64,000 nt of DNA from Cladophialophora immunda. Taxonomy: Eukaryota > Ascomycota > Eurotiomycetes > Chaetothyriales > Herpotrichiellaceae. The notes under the pieces are model-generated. The model was given only the letters and a program-made list of their open reading frames with translations. It did not search any database and was not told where the DNA came from. Both the position numbers and the translations under genes were made by a program. Of this stretch, positions 24,401 to 36,396 are shown piece by piece. How positions within the stretch are numbered: position 1 is the first letter of the stretch; each line of letters begins with the position of its first letter. Location: positions 312,883 through 376,882 of the forward strand of contig NW_015622546.1 in assembly GCF_000835495.1 (NCBI RefSeq), in the 5' to 3' direction.

Positions 24401-26733
24401 ATTTTTCAAAACTGTCGTGATTACTTGCTTGCCAGTCCATTGCATCTTCGGCTTTAATATTGCCGGCTCCACCAGTTGGATCTTGTCAAACACCGTATTG
24501 TAATCTTCTGGCCTGAGACAGCTGTAAAGCAACTGTTGGTACTGATCCCGATCGAAGAATACATCTCGGCTGGTAAATTGAACGCCCATGGAGATATGGT
24601 CTTGAATCAAACCACGCAACGGTTTACCCGCCGTCGCGGAAAGGTACTGGTGATCCGTGTCTGCGATTTGAAGGGCTTCAGTTCGGGCGAGCTCATTCTG
24701 AGGGAAATGCATGTTCATCTCGTCGCCGTCGAAGTCGGCGTTGTAGGTGTTGCAGTTGGCGTAGTGCATTCGAATGGTCTTTTGGTTTGTTAACACGCGT
24801 GCACGGTGACCCATCATGGAAGGTTTGTGCAGGGTAGGCTGACGATTCATGATGACCACGTCGCCAGTTTGGAGATGCCGATACACCTTCTTACCATTCT
24901 CCCCTTTTGCCCCGGGGGCAGTCGATGTCATCAGCTGTTTTGCTAGGGCTCTTCTCTGCTCGATCGTCTTGCGCTTCAAGCTGAGAACCATTCCGTTCTC
25001 ATTCTCAATGGCTGCCGCTCCAGGGTACTTTTCGGTGCCGTTAATCACTGCCTTGCTTAACTCCTCGAAGTTATGGCTTGTAACAGGTTCGGGATAGGTC
25101 AGCTTCTTTGCGAAAACAAGAGGCACACCGATTTCGTTGGTTTCGATATTCGGATCTGGCGAGATGACGCTGCGAGCAGCGAAATTGACACGTTTTCCCA
25201 TCATATGCATTCGGAAAAGACCTTCCTTCTTCTCCAGAACTTGCTTTATGCCTTGGTCAGTTGGCCTGCCAGATACAGGCACAGGAGAATCAATAAGCGC
25301 ATTTACTGACTCTTGAAGGACAATTGCGGCTTGTAGGCTCTCGTTCAAATTCCTGGGTCTGACCGTTGGGTCAACCTTTGCCCTTTTCGACTCCCTTGAG
25401 ATACGTTGAACATCACCTGCCGCTTTGATGATTTTGTTCAGCGTAGAATTTAGCTGATTCTCCAGCATCTGATTAGGTCCGTGTCTAGCCAAAGGTCGAT
25501 ACCTATTTGGCGGAACCAGTACTGCCGTGACAAAAAACATATCCGGAGATACTCTCACGGCCTTTCGACCAGGCTGAGAGGCATATATTAGCTGGAGGAT
25601 TTCTTGCTCTCGGTCAAATAGTAAAGTGAGCGCCGCGTGCACTTCGCTTGTTGTCATATATGCCTGTACGTCGTCTTCATCCTTGATGTCCGCATTCTTT
25701 GACTTCGATGTTGTCTCTAACGCATTGCGCATGGCGATTTCTTCTTCGGCTCCGTGTAGTTCTGTCTCCTCAGCGTCTTCGTGATCGGACATTTCAACGT
25801 CTTCGTCACGGACTCCGTTGAGCATGGTGGTCTTTTTCACCTCCTCTTTCTGGGTCTGCTCGGAACGGAGAAACAGAAGAGGGTTTGGCGCCTTTTTCCC
25901 CAGCACATACATGGCCTCCTTTTGCCTCCCCGCAAGCGGCAGTCTAAATATCTTAACGTTCCTGTCTTTTCTGTATGGGATGCTGGCACCGCCGCAATTG
26001 GCGCATTTCTTGAGATTGGGGACCTCCTTCAGGAAAGCTGTAATGACATTCTTCCGCGCAGCGATAGCGATGGGATTTCGGATGAGTGCCTGGTCATCAA
26101 TAAGCTTCTCCTTGCGCGCCCTTCTGATGGCACGGTCTGTCATCCTCGTTCTCCGGTCAATAAGATCCGCAATTTCTTCCTCTGGTTCGACTTCGGCCAT
26201 ATCTTCGACCACGTTGTCAGAGTTCGTCTTCTTTGGTGTCCTTGGTAGGCCCCCTCTAAGGTGAATGCTCTGGACATTGTGATAATCCTCAACCAGCCCA
26301 TATTGCAATAACCGGAGGGAGCACACCGTTTGATTGACGAAGTTCTCCGCAGCCTTGAAGCGATGGCAGTAGGCACATTTCGCACGTAGAAGACGTAGAG
26401 TAGAATCAATGTATTGTGGATGGTAGCAAGTGACAGGCAGTTCAATGTGTCCGCAGTGCCCGGTGCAGTGGATTGCGTTCATGCGACATGTAGAACAGCT
26501 GTGGATGTTAGTACCGAAACTCCTAGGGATTCGAGGACTTACTTCGTGTCCAGCGCCTGTATGGCACCTAGTGCAGGATCATGCAGACCTCCTGGTATCG
26601 GACCAAACATAGAATCCAGAGCTGGAGTGACATGGATTCTCTTGACGGAGATCTTTCTGATCTCGTCGGACTGTAGTCGGGAAAAGGCCAGGCCGCCGGT
26701 GGCCGCGGGGATTGGTTTGACGTATCCTGCCAT
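21449..26733 (-). CDS. RPA190: DNA-directed RNA polymerase I largest subunit (A190)
   Basis: Catalytic subunit of the nucleolar polymerase that makes the large rRNA precursor. Two exons (intron 26499-26542, 44 nt, with a TACTAAC branch site) give 1746 residues. The N-terminal zinc site starts CSTCRMNAIHCTGHCGH just after the intron. A second zinc-type pair is CAYC, and another is CANC near residue 220. The active-site Mg loop is NADFDGDEMNMHFPQ. The bridge-helix/trigger-loop region includes VGVVAAQSVGEPSTQMTLN and TFHLAG. The acidic linker between about residues 1370 and 1470, rich in DDE and RRRR, is typical of A190 and absent from Pol II. The C-terminus contains the usual FKGHGISVDGRHLSLIADAMT motif. 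The start at 26733 gives MAGYVKPIP. A single-copy anchor gene for synteny. Confidence 0.97.
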
Positions 26734-27159
26734 TGCGCATCAGAGCCATACCCCGGCAGTCGCAAGAAGCCTGACAAGAGAAATGTTTTTTGTTAGGCTT
26801 TCGTGACTTTCTTTGCCCTGCGCCAATCTTTCCTGCTGCGGGGATAATTTTTTTTACACAATTTGGAGTTCGCACTCCGGCGGAGCATATATTTAAGTAT
26901 GCGGTTTTACAGTGGATCGTCTATACGGTGGAGTATTCTACCCTTCGCGAAGTTGTCTCAAACAGGAAATCGTCGAACACGAATACGAATACGGAGTTGG
27001 GGGCTTGTCTTAAAAATTATTGTTGCCTGAGTTCCCTGGATGCTATAAGCAAGAAAGGGGCATTTTAAAAGCCTCTCCAACCTGATACCAATTTTTATAC
27101 CACTCATAAATACCTCTTTGGTAAGGTTCGATACCTGCATGTTACTCTGCTAGCACAAC
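26734..27159. promoter_or_regulatory. Divergent promoter region of RPA190 and the MARVEL-like gene
   Basis: 426 nt between two divergent start codons. A TATA-like ATATATTTAAG lies at about 26886-26896. Otherwise no distinct element was recognised. Confidence 0.4.
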
Positions 27160-27714
27160 ATGATCAGCGTTGGGCTTCCGTGGAAAGATGCCTCGACAAG
27201 CCGCATTGTCCGCCTTGTGCAAGTTGTTTCGCAGTTCACTGCTGCTGTGATTGATATTGCTCTTAATGCTTCAGACATAGCCAATGGCCCCACAGATACA
27301 GGTGCTTCGGTGGGTTGCTAGAGATGAAATTTGGATGTATGGGTATCCCTAACGCGACTATATTCATAGGTCTACGCTATCGTCATCGGGTCTTTATCTA
27401 CACTGACTGCGATGTTATTTGCAATCGATATTCTCTTCCCATTTCCTAGCAGGCTTTGGCTGCTTTGGGTTCTGACCTGGCAATGGGTTCTCACTTTTGC
27501 CTGGACGGGCGTGATTGCGGCATTTCGCGGGAAGTATTTCGACAACCAATCCACCCAAATTGAAGTTGCGGCTGGATTCAACATTGCCAACATGCTGCTG
27601 TGGCTGACGGGCTCTATCTTTGGTACCATTACAATGTGTTTCAGGAGGAAACTGGGCGGGAAAAAGCCAGATGACGCGGGCGCTTCCCATGATCTCTACG
27701 AGCGTTCCTGCTGA
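27160..27714 (+). CDS. Small MARVEL-like four-helix membrane protein
   Basis: 164 residues in two exons with one 60 nt intron (27310-27369). Four hydrophobic segments are visible: VSQFTAAVIDIAL near residue 25, AIVIGSLSTLTAMLFAIDIL around 55, LLWVLTWQWVLTFAWTGVI around 85 and NIANMLLWLTGSIFGTITM around 125. This layout, with short loops and a hydrophilic C-terminal tail, is that of fungal MARVEL-domain proteins, which sit in plasma-membrane or vesicle membranes; the precise function is unknown. The donor TCG|GTGGGT was chosen because it keeps the frame and the second helix intact. It is divergent from RPA190. Confidence 0.72.
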
Positions 27715-28246
27715 AGCGAACCGTGCTGGGTGACCTGGTTAACACAGGCACACTCGGATGGACGTCATTTTGAATGTATTCAATCATGACTTGCCATCAA
27801 ACCTCCCGGTGAACATGCATAATGCTCCGGATTCGCTGCAAGGGGACTCAAGGTGCATTTATGGGAGCCGGGTACTATGGCCCATGTTCCTTTGTGCTTT
27901 GAATATTGAAGTGAACTTCATGGTGCTCGAGCAACATTTCTGCGAAACAACGATAGATCACCTGGTCTGGAGACAAATGTGTCAAAAGCCAACAGTGCAG
28001 TCAAAACTTCTCTGTGCCCTTCGGGTCCGAAACGAACCACAGCAACGTCCGCCGCCAAGGGATGGAACACCACGACAGCACACATGGTCCGAAGTGCGGC
28101 CTTCCGTTGCAGGCGCGGTGTTGACAACACGCAGGCTAAGAATTTGGACAAAATATCCCCAGGGAAACACCAATTTAAGCTGCAAAGACATTGTCACTTC
28201 GTCCTCTGTCCAGCTGAAGCCACTGGAAACATCTCTACCAAGAACC
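27715..28246. other. Intergenic region upstream of the CoA-transferase
   Basis: 532 nt. The CoA-transferase frame stays open upstream to 27758, but the residues coded there do not look like the family, so I treat this as 5' UTR and promoter. No motif recognised. Confidence 0.4.
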
Positions 28247-30116
28247 ATGACTTCGGGGCAGATACCGCGAGACGAACCTCCTTACACCCTTCAGTCAGAG
28301 GCACGAAGGATCTACGAGGCTATCGTCACGGACCCTCGTCTTAAGCTCCCAGAAGAAGTGAAGGGATTGAGAGATAGGGTTCATTTTACTGGTGATGAAA
28401 CGGACCCTTTCTTCCCAGTTCCGTTTAAGGCAGCAGAATCTCAGGCTGGCCTACTTGGCTACATAGGACTGTTGGCCCTTACCATTGCCGAAGATCGATA
28501 TGGTATTGAGCAAGAATGTCAGATCGATGTCTCTCAAGCCTTACTCAATGGTCTCGGTGCTCTTTTTGTTCGCCATGAGGGAGAATGGTTGTCCGGCAGT
28601 CCGAAAATGATGGCGGCGGTCCAACGATGGGACCATGGTATGACGCGGGAGCTTTATCGGCAGCTAGCAACGAACATATACAAATCAAAAGACGGGCGGT
28701 GGTATTCGCTGCACGGCAACATGAATCCCACGCCGCTATTGGAGATGCTCAATCTCCCACAACACAACGAGAAGAACCTCACATGGCCGCAAATAATTGA
28801 CTTGTACAGCAAGGTCGTCGGAGACATCAACTCACAGCTTCTTGACGACTGGAGTAACAATGTATATCGAACTCCCGGCACTTTATGTCTTGAGAAGGAA
28901 GAGTTTGAATCCACTCCTCAGGTACCGTTGATGAAGCGATTCCTCAGCGCATTCTCGTCTGACTTCTTACAGGGGAAAGCGATCAGGGACGAACCCTACT
29001 ACAACTTGGTTCCACAGCATCATTATACTCAACCTTCCGTGGCCTGGGACAAAGTGTCATTTGACCCAGCCGACTGTCGGCCGCTCTCTGGGATCAAAGT
29101 TCTGGATCTTTCACGGGCAATTGCCGCGCCCACCATTGGCCGCGTCTGCGCAGCCTTGGGTGCAACAGTCATTCGGGTGTCGTGCTCAAAGAATACTGAA
29201 CTGCCCATCACACTCATTGACGGTTGCATCGGCAAGACTAGTGTCGACATAGACCTCAAGACCTTCGATGGGAGAAAGAAACTGCTCGAACTCATTGAAG
29301 ATGCTGATGTGTTCATTGACGGCTATCGCCCTGCTGTAATGGAACACCTTGGCTTTGGCCGCGATGCCGTCCTGGGTCTGGTGGCTAAGCGAGACAGAGG
29401 CCTTGTTTATTGTCAGGAAAACTGCTATGGCTGGAAAGGTCCGTGGACCACCAGACCCGGCTGGGCACAAATCGCCGATACTGTTAGTCAAAGTCTTTCT
29501 TTCTGTTGCTCCAGCTAACCGCGACCTCCAGGTTTGCGGTATTGGCATGGACATTGGCCGGTTCCATGGATATGATGAGCCGCACATATTCCCAGGCCCC
29601 AACGCCGACTACCTGACGGGCCACGCCGGCGCCGCCGGGGTTTTACATGGTCTCTACCTCCGCAGCCGTCAAGGCGGGTCGTACGTGGTCCAATGCTCGC
29701 TTGTCGTCTCTAATATGCAAATGCAGTCCTATGGCAAGTACACAGAGGAGCAACAGGTGCCGCTGAAGGCTCGAAACAAAGACCTGGTTGGCAGAATACG
29801 CCACTACGATGAGATTGTCAGCCATGGGAGAAATGAAAACGTGATCAGGGGATTTATCGCCAACAGGGGGTTTGAGAACGCCATCAAAAAAGAGTACTAC
29901 CAGAAGGTAGATGGCAGCATGTGGGGGCTAGGTGATCTGGATCTTGTAAAGTTGGCATTGGAGTTCCAGGCCTGCGGAAGTCCAGCTGATTCTGAAGCGA
30001 TGAGGACCGACTGGCATATTGGGCCTTGTCCGCCGGGGTATCATCTGCCCAAATGGGAGCGGAAGGAAAACGAAAACTTCGAGCCAATCCAGCCGACTCA
30101 AAGTGGTTCAGAATAG
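28247..30116 (+). CDS. CaiB/BaiF family III CoA-transferase with rearranged domain order
   Basis: Expected to move coenzyme A between carboxylic acids, which activates an acid for further breakdown. 606 residues in two exons (intron 29483-29531), about 200 longer than typical bacterial family members. The usual N-terminal CaiB signature appears only near residue 283 (LSGIKVLDLSRAIAAPTIGR). It is followed by VDIDLKT, ADVFIDGYRP and, after the intron, the loop NADYLTGHAGAAGVLHGLYL. The first 250 residues contain stretches that look like the C-terminal half of CaiB (QIDVSQALLNGLGALF; YKSKDGRWYSLHG). The start MTSGQIPRDE at 28247 was preferred over the open but unrelated upstream frame. It opens the main cluster on the same strand as the dienelactone hydrolase, fitting a role in processing a ring-opened acid. 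Confidence 0.85.
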
Positions 30117-30655
30117 AGGATAGTCCCCGAAGAACACCCTCGAGCAGCATCAAACAAGCTTTTCACAGACTCGCAAAGCATCCTTGTAGCAACAGTCGCT
30201 TGTCTTTGTTGGAGGAATTGAGCATACCACCGACCTCGCCGACTGTCTGGAGGAAGTCGAGACGGCATCCTGCGATTGAGCCAAGACAAGGGACGGAGAA
30301 TCAGCAATTCATAGAATCTTTGGATTGCTGATCACACTCATCAGAGTGGTGTAGCCTCTGTTGTGTCTCATCTCAATGCGTACCATGGATTCCCTGGGGA
30401 TAATGGACGTCGTAAGCAGTTGGCGATTGAAACTTCTGGCCCGGGTCTCTGGCATCACACCCGGTACAGGCCTATCGGAGGGAAAATAACCACAATTCGC
30501 TCCGGAGAAAACCAGAGGCTGCGAAGGCCTATCAAGCAGACCTAGTGCCGGCCCTGCCGAAGATCCTCCCACTGGCAGTATGAAACGTGCAAGGCAGCAC
30601 TTCCTTCCAACTTCGAGACTAGCAAGTCTTCACTAAACAGGAAGCATAGTTCGAC
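30117..30655. promoter_or_regulatory. Intergenic region upstream of the dienelactone hydrolase
   Basis: 539 nt between two tandem genes. An 8-bp palindrome CTCCGGAG lies at about 30500-30507, some 150 nt before the hydrolase ATG. It could be a Zn2Cys6 site but is short enough to be chance. Confidence 0.3.
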
Positions 30656-31606
30656 ATGTCGAACTGTTGCCAAGCAGGAAAGGCGGCTCCAGGTATGTCT
30701 CCCGCTGACTCAAGTGTACCAGTTGCCTCCTATACCAACCTCTTGCAGATTGGGAGGATGATTGACACTTGTTCACCGTAGATTCCTACATCCCACGCGG
30801 GCAATATGCGATCCTAGGCGGCGTTATTTGTTACGTTAGTGACGGCGAACTGGACTCGCACGCTGGAAAAGGAGTTTTGCTGCTATTGCCCGATGGCTTC
30901 GGCCTGGCGAAGCACAATCTGATACTCGCAGATACCTTTGCAAAAGAAGGATGGCAAGTGATCATACCCGACTATTTCGAAGGTCAGCCATTCATCCAGC
31001 TCCATTCCGGACAACTCTGATACCTGACCAGGAGACCCGTTGCCTATTCAATTCCTCAAGCAGGATCACTCTTTGTCCATCGATGAGCAACCATGGCCCG
31101 AGGAAGAGAAGCAAATCCTCCGGGACCTAGACTTTTCATCCTGGCTTCAACGACACGACCATGCGAAGGTCTCTGCCCTTCTCAACAACTTGGCCAGCCA
31201 TATTAAAGGCCACTACCCCAATGCTACAGTTGTCGGCGTAGGGTATTGTTTTGGCGGCAAGCATGTCCTGAGGTTGAGTAAGGACATGCTGGCAGCGGCT
31301 GCTTGCTTTCACCCCAGCTTTGTGGAAGCCGAGGACATGGATGGCATTCAGGCGCCTCTCTACATCGGACTGGCTGAGAAGGATGACATGGTCCCTGCTT
31401 CACTACCCGAAGACCTTTGCCACTGGGCAAACAGCAGAATGGGTCCGAATGTACCCTTCAAGATAGAGAGCTTTCCACAGATGGGACATGGATTTGCTGC
31501 ACGGCCTGATACCGATGACGGGAATGTTCGTGCCCAGTACCAAACGGCATTCATTCGTACACTTGAGCACTTTAACGAGTTTACTCCCGGTAGAAAAACG
31601 CATTAG
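30656..31606 (+). CDS. Dienelactone hydrolase family protein
   Basis: Alpha/beta-hydrolase that opens lactones or related esters, 270 residues in three exons (introns 30693-30781 and 30983-31031). The N-terminal exon codes MSNCCQAGKAAP, a Cys-rich start common in fungal members. The nucleophile lies in VGYCFGGKH (Cys), the acid is an Asp in AEKDDMVPA, and the His is in MGHGFAARP, so the Cys-Asp-His triad of dienelactone hydrolases is complete. LLPDGFGL near residue 48 corresponds to the first strand and oxyanion region. It could act on the lactone or ester made by the BVMO encoded next to it. In aromatic catabolism the same fold hydrolyses dienelactone to maleylacetate, an alternative role. 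Confidence 0.88.
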
Positions 31607-31777
31607 GATCCAAAAATACATACTTTATATACCTCTGATCGCGAGCAAGTGGAATTTACCTCATATTAACGGAACAGCGGACAAAATCTTTCAGAGGCGA
31701 GCTTTCGCACTGTAACTCCCGGTCGGATCTCCAGCAACAAATTTTTGAAGATCAAGCTGCTTATCAATATTGCAGAC

Positions 31778-33677
31778 CTAGGTTGTACTGATTTGCACCT
31801 TCCCGATAGGCTTCTCAATGACCTCCCACTGGTCCCAGTGAATCTTTCTCAGCATCCTTCTGAACTGCCACCACGTCCATGGCATTGTGAAGGTATTCCA
31901 GCCATCGTCGTTTTTGTAGTAGGTGACGCAGTCTGGACGGGCCCAGACAAAGGTCCCAGTCTGCCTCCGCTGGACTTCGACATTGTACTCCCGCTCAAAA
32001 TCCCGTCGCGGATGAATCGCAAGCTTCACGCCTTTTCGTGCTCGCAGCACTGCCTCTTTGACGACCTTGGCCGTGAACCTCGCTTGCCGCTCCCAATTGT
32101 CTTGTTGCGACGACCAAACATGTGCCGAATTCGGACCGAAACAATAGAACATGTTCGGGAACTGGCTGGTGGCCAACCCGTAAAGAGCCTCAGGATGGTC
32201 TTTCCACTTGACTTGGAGATCCAGTCCGTTGATTCCCGTCACCTTTTCATGCTCTAGGAACTGGGACACGTTGAATCCAGTGCCGAAAATGATGATGTCG
32301 TATTCACGCTCGATCTCCTTTCCGCTCGGCTTGTCCTTGGATACTACACCTTTTTCGGTATATCGGACAAGGTCTTCTCTGAGAACTGTGCAATTCTTTC
32401 TTGCAAGGGCCGCGTAAAAGCCGTCCAAATGCAATGGCCTCTTGCAGAAGACTTTGGAAGTTTAGTACTGACCTCCTTGCGGAGAAGAAAGGGCCGGGTG
32501 ATATCACTTACACTTGGAATGAGGTCGGACCTTTTCTCGAAGTTCCGGGTCAGAGATTTGGGACTCCATGAAATTGATCGCTTCCTGTGTCATCTTGTCG
32601 TTCATAGGGTTCCCATCCGTGGCCATCGGACGACAGTTGCGCATCATCTCCAAGTTCATGTACGTCCTAACTACCCACGCAAACAGCGGTATCCATTTGA
32701 TGGCCCATCGGAAAAGCCTGGTTAGTACTTAGCACTCTTTCAACAGGTTGGGAATCCAGGCGAATATACCTCGAATAAGCAAAATCACCCCGTGCAATGC
32801 AGACCGGTGGTGTCCTCATATACACGGTCAGATGCTCCGGCTTGTCGATGATCTCAGGAAGGATCTGTGCTGCACTTGGCCCACAACCGATGATAGCCAC
32901 CTTCTTGCCGGTCAGGTCGCAATCATGCCTCCAGTGAGCAGTATGCCATGCTGTGCCTTTAAAGTTCTCCCTGCCCGGCGTGTTGCCCCATTTTGGCCGA
33001 TCTAGGCTTCCAACGCATTGGCAGACAAAGTCGGCGATCCAGTGTTCAGTTTCACCGGTCCTTTTGTTTGACACAGCCACATGCCACACCATCAGGTCGT
33101 CGTCCCATGCACATGACCGAACAAAGCTTTGAAACTGTGTGCACTTATCGAGGCCATATTGGAGCGCAAATTCGGTGTAGTACTCCTCAATCTGAGCCCG
33201 TTCTGCGTAGAAGTGAGTCCAGTCTGCGCGAATTAGCATTAATATCCCCGATACAGAGGTCCGACACTGGCGGGAGCATGACTGACTTTTGTTTATATGA
33301 TAGGAGGTGGTATAGACCATGGCGGGAACGTCACAAGCACAACCTGGGTACTTGTTCTTCTGCCAGACGCCGCCGTAGCCGTCCAAAGCGTCCATGATCT
33401 TCATGTCGCCATGCTTGACATAGCCATCTCTAAGCAAAACCGTCGCTTGCTGGATTCCATTGATGCCTGCGCCGACTATTATGACCTTCTTACGGCGTTC
33501 CAGGGGGACTGAGCTTGCAGGTCCAAAGAGAGTGTGCTCTTGTCCGTCTCTCCCAAAACCCGTGAATGCTCCATATTCATCACCACCGACTGTGCCTCTG
33601 TCGAAAGTCTTAACCGGTTGGGGTGTAAGACTTGGTGGCATCTCACCAGGACCTAGGCTGGAGTTACTGGCGACCAT
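31778..33677 (-). CDS. Baeyer-Villiger-type FAD monooxygenase (second copy)
   Basis: 574 residues in four exons (introns 33224-33286, 32718-32769, 32452-32511). The FAD Rossmann motif is VIIVGAGINGIQ near residue 47. KYPGCACDVPA follows. The BVMO fingerprint reads FKGTAWHTAHW, next comes the second Rossmann motif IIGCGPSA, and FGTGFNVSQF stands at the C-terminal FAD/ATG site. The third junction restores SKFFCKRP, matching a conserved CKRP segment of this subfamily. It differs clearly from the copy at 7.9 kb, so it is not a recent duplicate. It is divergent from the MFS pump starting at 34508 across 830 nt. Expected to convert a ketone or aldehyde to an ester or lactone using NADPH and O2. The start MVASNSS was preferred over a longer frame that lacks family character. 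Confidence 0.9.
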
Positions 33678-34507
33678 GCTGAAGGATGATATGCTGCAAG
33701 AGTTGACTACTGCTCTTTTCTGAAGCCGTGGTGTCCTGTGACGCGTCGAACAATGACCCTCGACTTTCAATCTCGTGTATCCAGAAGTAATGCCTGTATT
33801 CTGTAAAGATCTGTCCAGTATTGAAACTCTTGTAAGCTCAAGCCTGTGCGTAGCGGGTGGCAACAAGGTCAACTGCCCATCTCCGGGCCGACAATTGTAT
33901 TCTTCGCGGCAACGGTCCGGGCAGAAAGAGATGAGTGGATCGCTGGAGGGGTACGCGCCACCACTGGCAGGGCCGATATGAAGAAGTTAGACATGACCGA
34001 TTGCTCCTGGAGTTGCTTGAGACCCTCAAGAACTCTACGCCGGTTGTGTGCGCTAAGTCTGATATTCCCTAACAATGCCGTGAACGAGAAGGGGAATACA
34101 AGTGTGGTAAACTCCGCGCCCCGATGCCACCTTATGCCCGGGACAATGATCAGTCGAACTTGAAGTCTTCTACATTCTACCAATTACTATTCCCCAAGAT
34201 CTGGCTCTATCGGACTTCTTCAGCGTGCTTGGGTGAACACACACCACAGTGTATGCGATCAATTTGCTGCCGCTTCGCGACTGACTCCGCAGATCCACTG
34301 GACAATGAGTATGCTAGTATGGACTGCCCACTCGCTGCCATGTTCTCGAACTCCCGCGGAGATTTGCCTTATGCACCCCAGACGGAGACTCGGCTCTCAG
34401 AAGTACATAAGCGGAGATGAAGTACAATATACCTTTATGGGCCTGTTCATCCAACTCCGCCTCCACTACTCCCATGACGAATGCACACGCAACCCTCTCT
34501 TTTGACC
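33678..34507. promoter_or_regulatory. Shared divergent promoter with repeated CTCCGC elements
   Basis: 830 nt between the BVMO (-) and the MFS pump (+). The hexamer CTCCGC or its complement GCGGAG occurs five times within 350 nt: 34112-34117, 34285-34290, 34356-34361, 34411-34416 and 34455-34460. About 0.2 would be expected by chance in that length. It could be the binding element of the cluster regulator. Confidence 0.45.
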
Positions 34508-36396
34508 ATGAAGCGTCTTGCTCTACACGAGATTGAACATAGCCATGGCACGGTTCAATTGATTTCAGGTAATGGTCTGTCACTCGCGTTGAGCGATCGA
34601 TACTGACTTAATGGAACCAGGGGGCACAGCCTTACAGCACAAAAAAGGAACCTCGATTGTTCTCGTCCCCCAACCAAACCAAAATGACCCCAACGATCCT
34701 TTGGTAGGGGAATTCATCTTTTCAAATGCTTTATACAGTCGCTGACTTGTCTCAGAATTGGTCATTCACAAAGCGCGTGACGGCCTTCTGGTCTGTGCTG
34801 TGGTTGTCTGGCTTGTGCAATTTCTGCATCACAGGACTGGCTCCCGGCTTCGGACAGATTATAGCTGAATTCGAAGTCAGTCTCACACAAGTGACATGGC
34901 TGATATCGGCGTGTCTCCTTGGGGAGTTTATGGGATGTTACACCGTCGCCCCTTTCTCGACCCGTTATGGGAAACGCCCAATCTGGTTGCTCATCAGTAT
35001 TTTCTTCTTCCTGTGCAATATTTGGGCATCGGTGGCGAAATCATATCCCTCTCTTCTGCTGGCAAGATTCTTTGCATCGTGGGCAAGTAAGTCCGACCGA
35101 GATCTCAAGCGATGAAGCGTTCAATAGAATGCCTCGAATTGACTCTTGACTTAGGTGGCACCAGTGAGCCTCTCAGTGTGGACACTCTCCATGATCTCTT
35201 CTATCTACACGAGCGAGGCACCCAGGCCGGAGTCCAAACTATTTGGCTTAGCTGGGGCAGCTCTCTGGCGCCCGTGATCTGTGGCTACCTCATCCAGGCA
35301 AAAGGCTGGCGCTGGTTTCACTGGCTTACCAGCATCATGGCCGGGGTAGATCTAATCTTGATCTTCCTCTTTGTCCCGGAAACACAATACCATCGAGATC
35401 TGCACAAGGCGCTAGACTCCGTTGGCATCGAGGAGAACGACCAACTTGAACTTGGTGATCAGCGTTCGTCCTCTGCTGACCTCATGACCAAGGTTGAAGA
35501 CGAAACCACAACTGAGATGGTCGAGACCCAGAGCCCAAAAGCAGTGAAAAATTCGTTTCTTCAAGAGCTGAAGCCTTGGTCTCCAGTCCAGAGGGATGTG
35601 AACGTGGTGGCCTCGTTCTTGAGACCCTGGGCGACTTGGTGTTATCCTAGTGTTGTGTGGGCTGTCTTCTCATTCTCCATTCATGTGACATGGTGGGTCC
35701 TGTTTCTTCTCATAGCCCCCAAGGGCCTTGCTGACCTAGCGCTTATACAGTGTCGTGGTATTGATAACCATGATACCTGTCTATTTCGGAGCTCCGCCTT
35801 ACAACTTCTCCATCGGCCAGCAGGGTCTTGTTTATCTGAGCTCATGCATTGGAAATGCCTTTGGGTCGATATTCTGCGGCTTCTTGAACGACAAGTTGAG
35901 CCAATGGTCCACGAGACGCAACCACGGCGTCTTTGAGCCCGAAATGCGTCTCCCTGTGACCATATTTCCTGCCCTTCTTGTGCCAGCCGGGCTCTTGATG
36001 TTTGGAGTTGGCTTGCAGCATGGGGCTCACTGGATCGTCCCAGTCATTGGCGTTGGCCTCGTGGGAGTGGCATTGACTGGAATAGGATCGATCATCCAGC
36101 CGTATCTAATGGACAGCTACACTCCTATTCTTTTTGACTGCCTCGTGGTAAGTAGCTCTCTTGCTAAGTGCGGGCAACTGCTGATGAGTCTACAGACCTT
36201 CAATGGATTCAAAAACCTAGTGTCGTTCGCCGTCGGTTTTGCAGTCGTTCCCTGGCTTCAAACGGACGGCCTGGTGGCCGTTTTCTGTATCCTTGCTGCA
36301 TTGGTCTTCGTCATTGATGCAACGGTGGTGGTCATCTACATCTTTGGCAAGAGATTGCGCCAGCGAGACTCTAGGCTCAAAGTTTTCCTTTTCTAA
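34508..36396 (+). CDS. MFS transporter, DHA1 type
   Basis: Drug:H+ antiporter-like major facilitator of 536 residues in six exons (introns 34569-34620, 34704-34755, 35087-35154, 35693-35750, 36148-36195). The N-terminal cytoplasmic tail ends with LVPQPNQNDPNDPLNWS, the standard lead into helix 1 of this fungal group. It is rebuilt by the first two introns, which set the start at 34508. RYGKRP lies between helices 2 and 3, and PETQYHRD marks the end of helix 6, followed by a long hydrophilic loop rich in Glu and Gln. DCYTP-type text appears as LMDSYTPILFDCLV late in the protein. It probably exports a pathway compound or imports the substrate; members of this group include toxin pumps and vitamin or amine carriers. 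Its promoter is shared with the BVMO. Confidence 0.88.

Noticed and set aside
27758..28246. Upstream extension of the CoA-transferase by 163 codons
   Set aside because: The frame is open but the residues do not resemble the family, and the ATG at 28247 gives a normal start.
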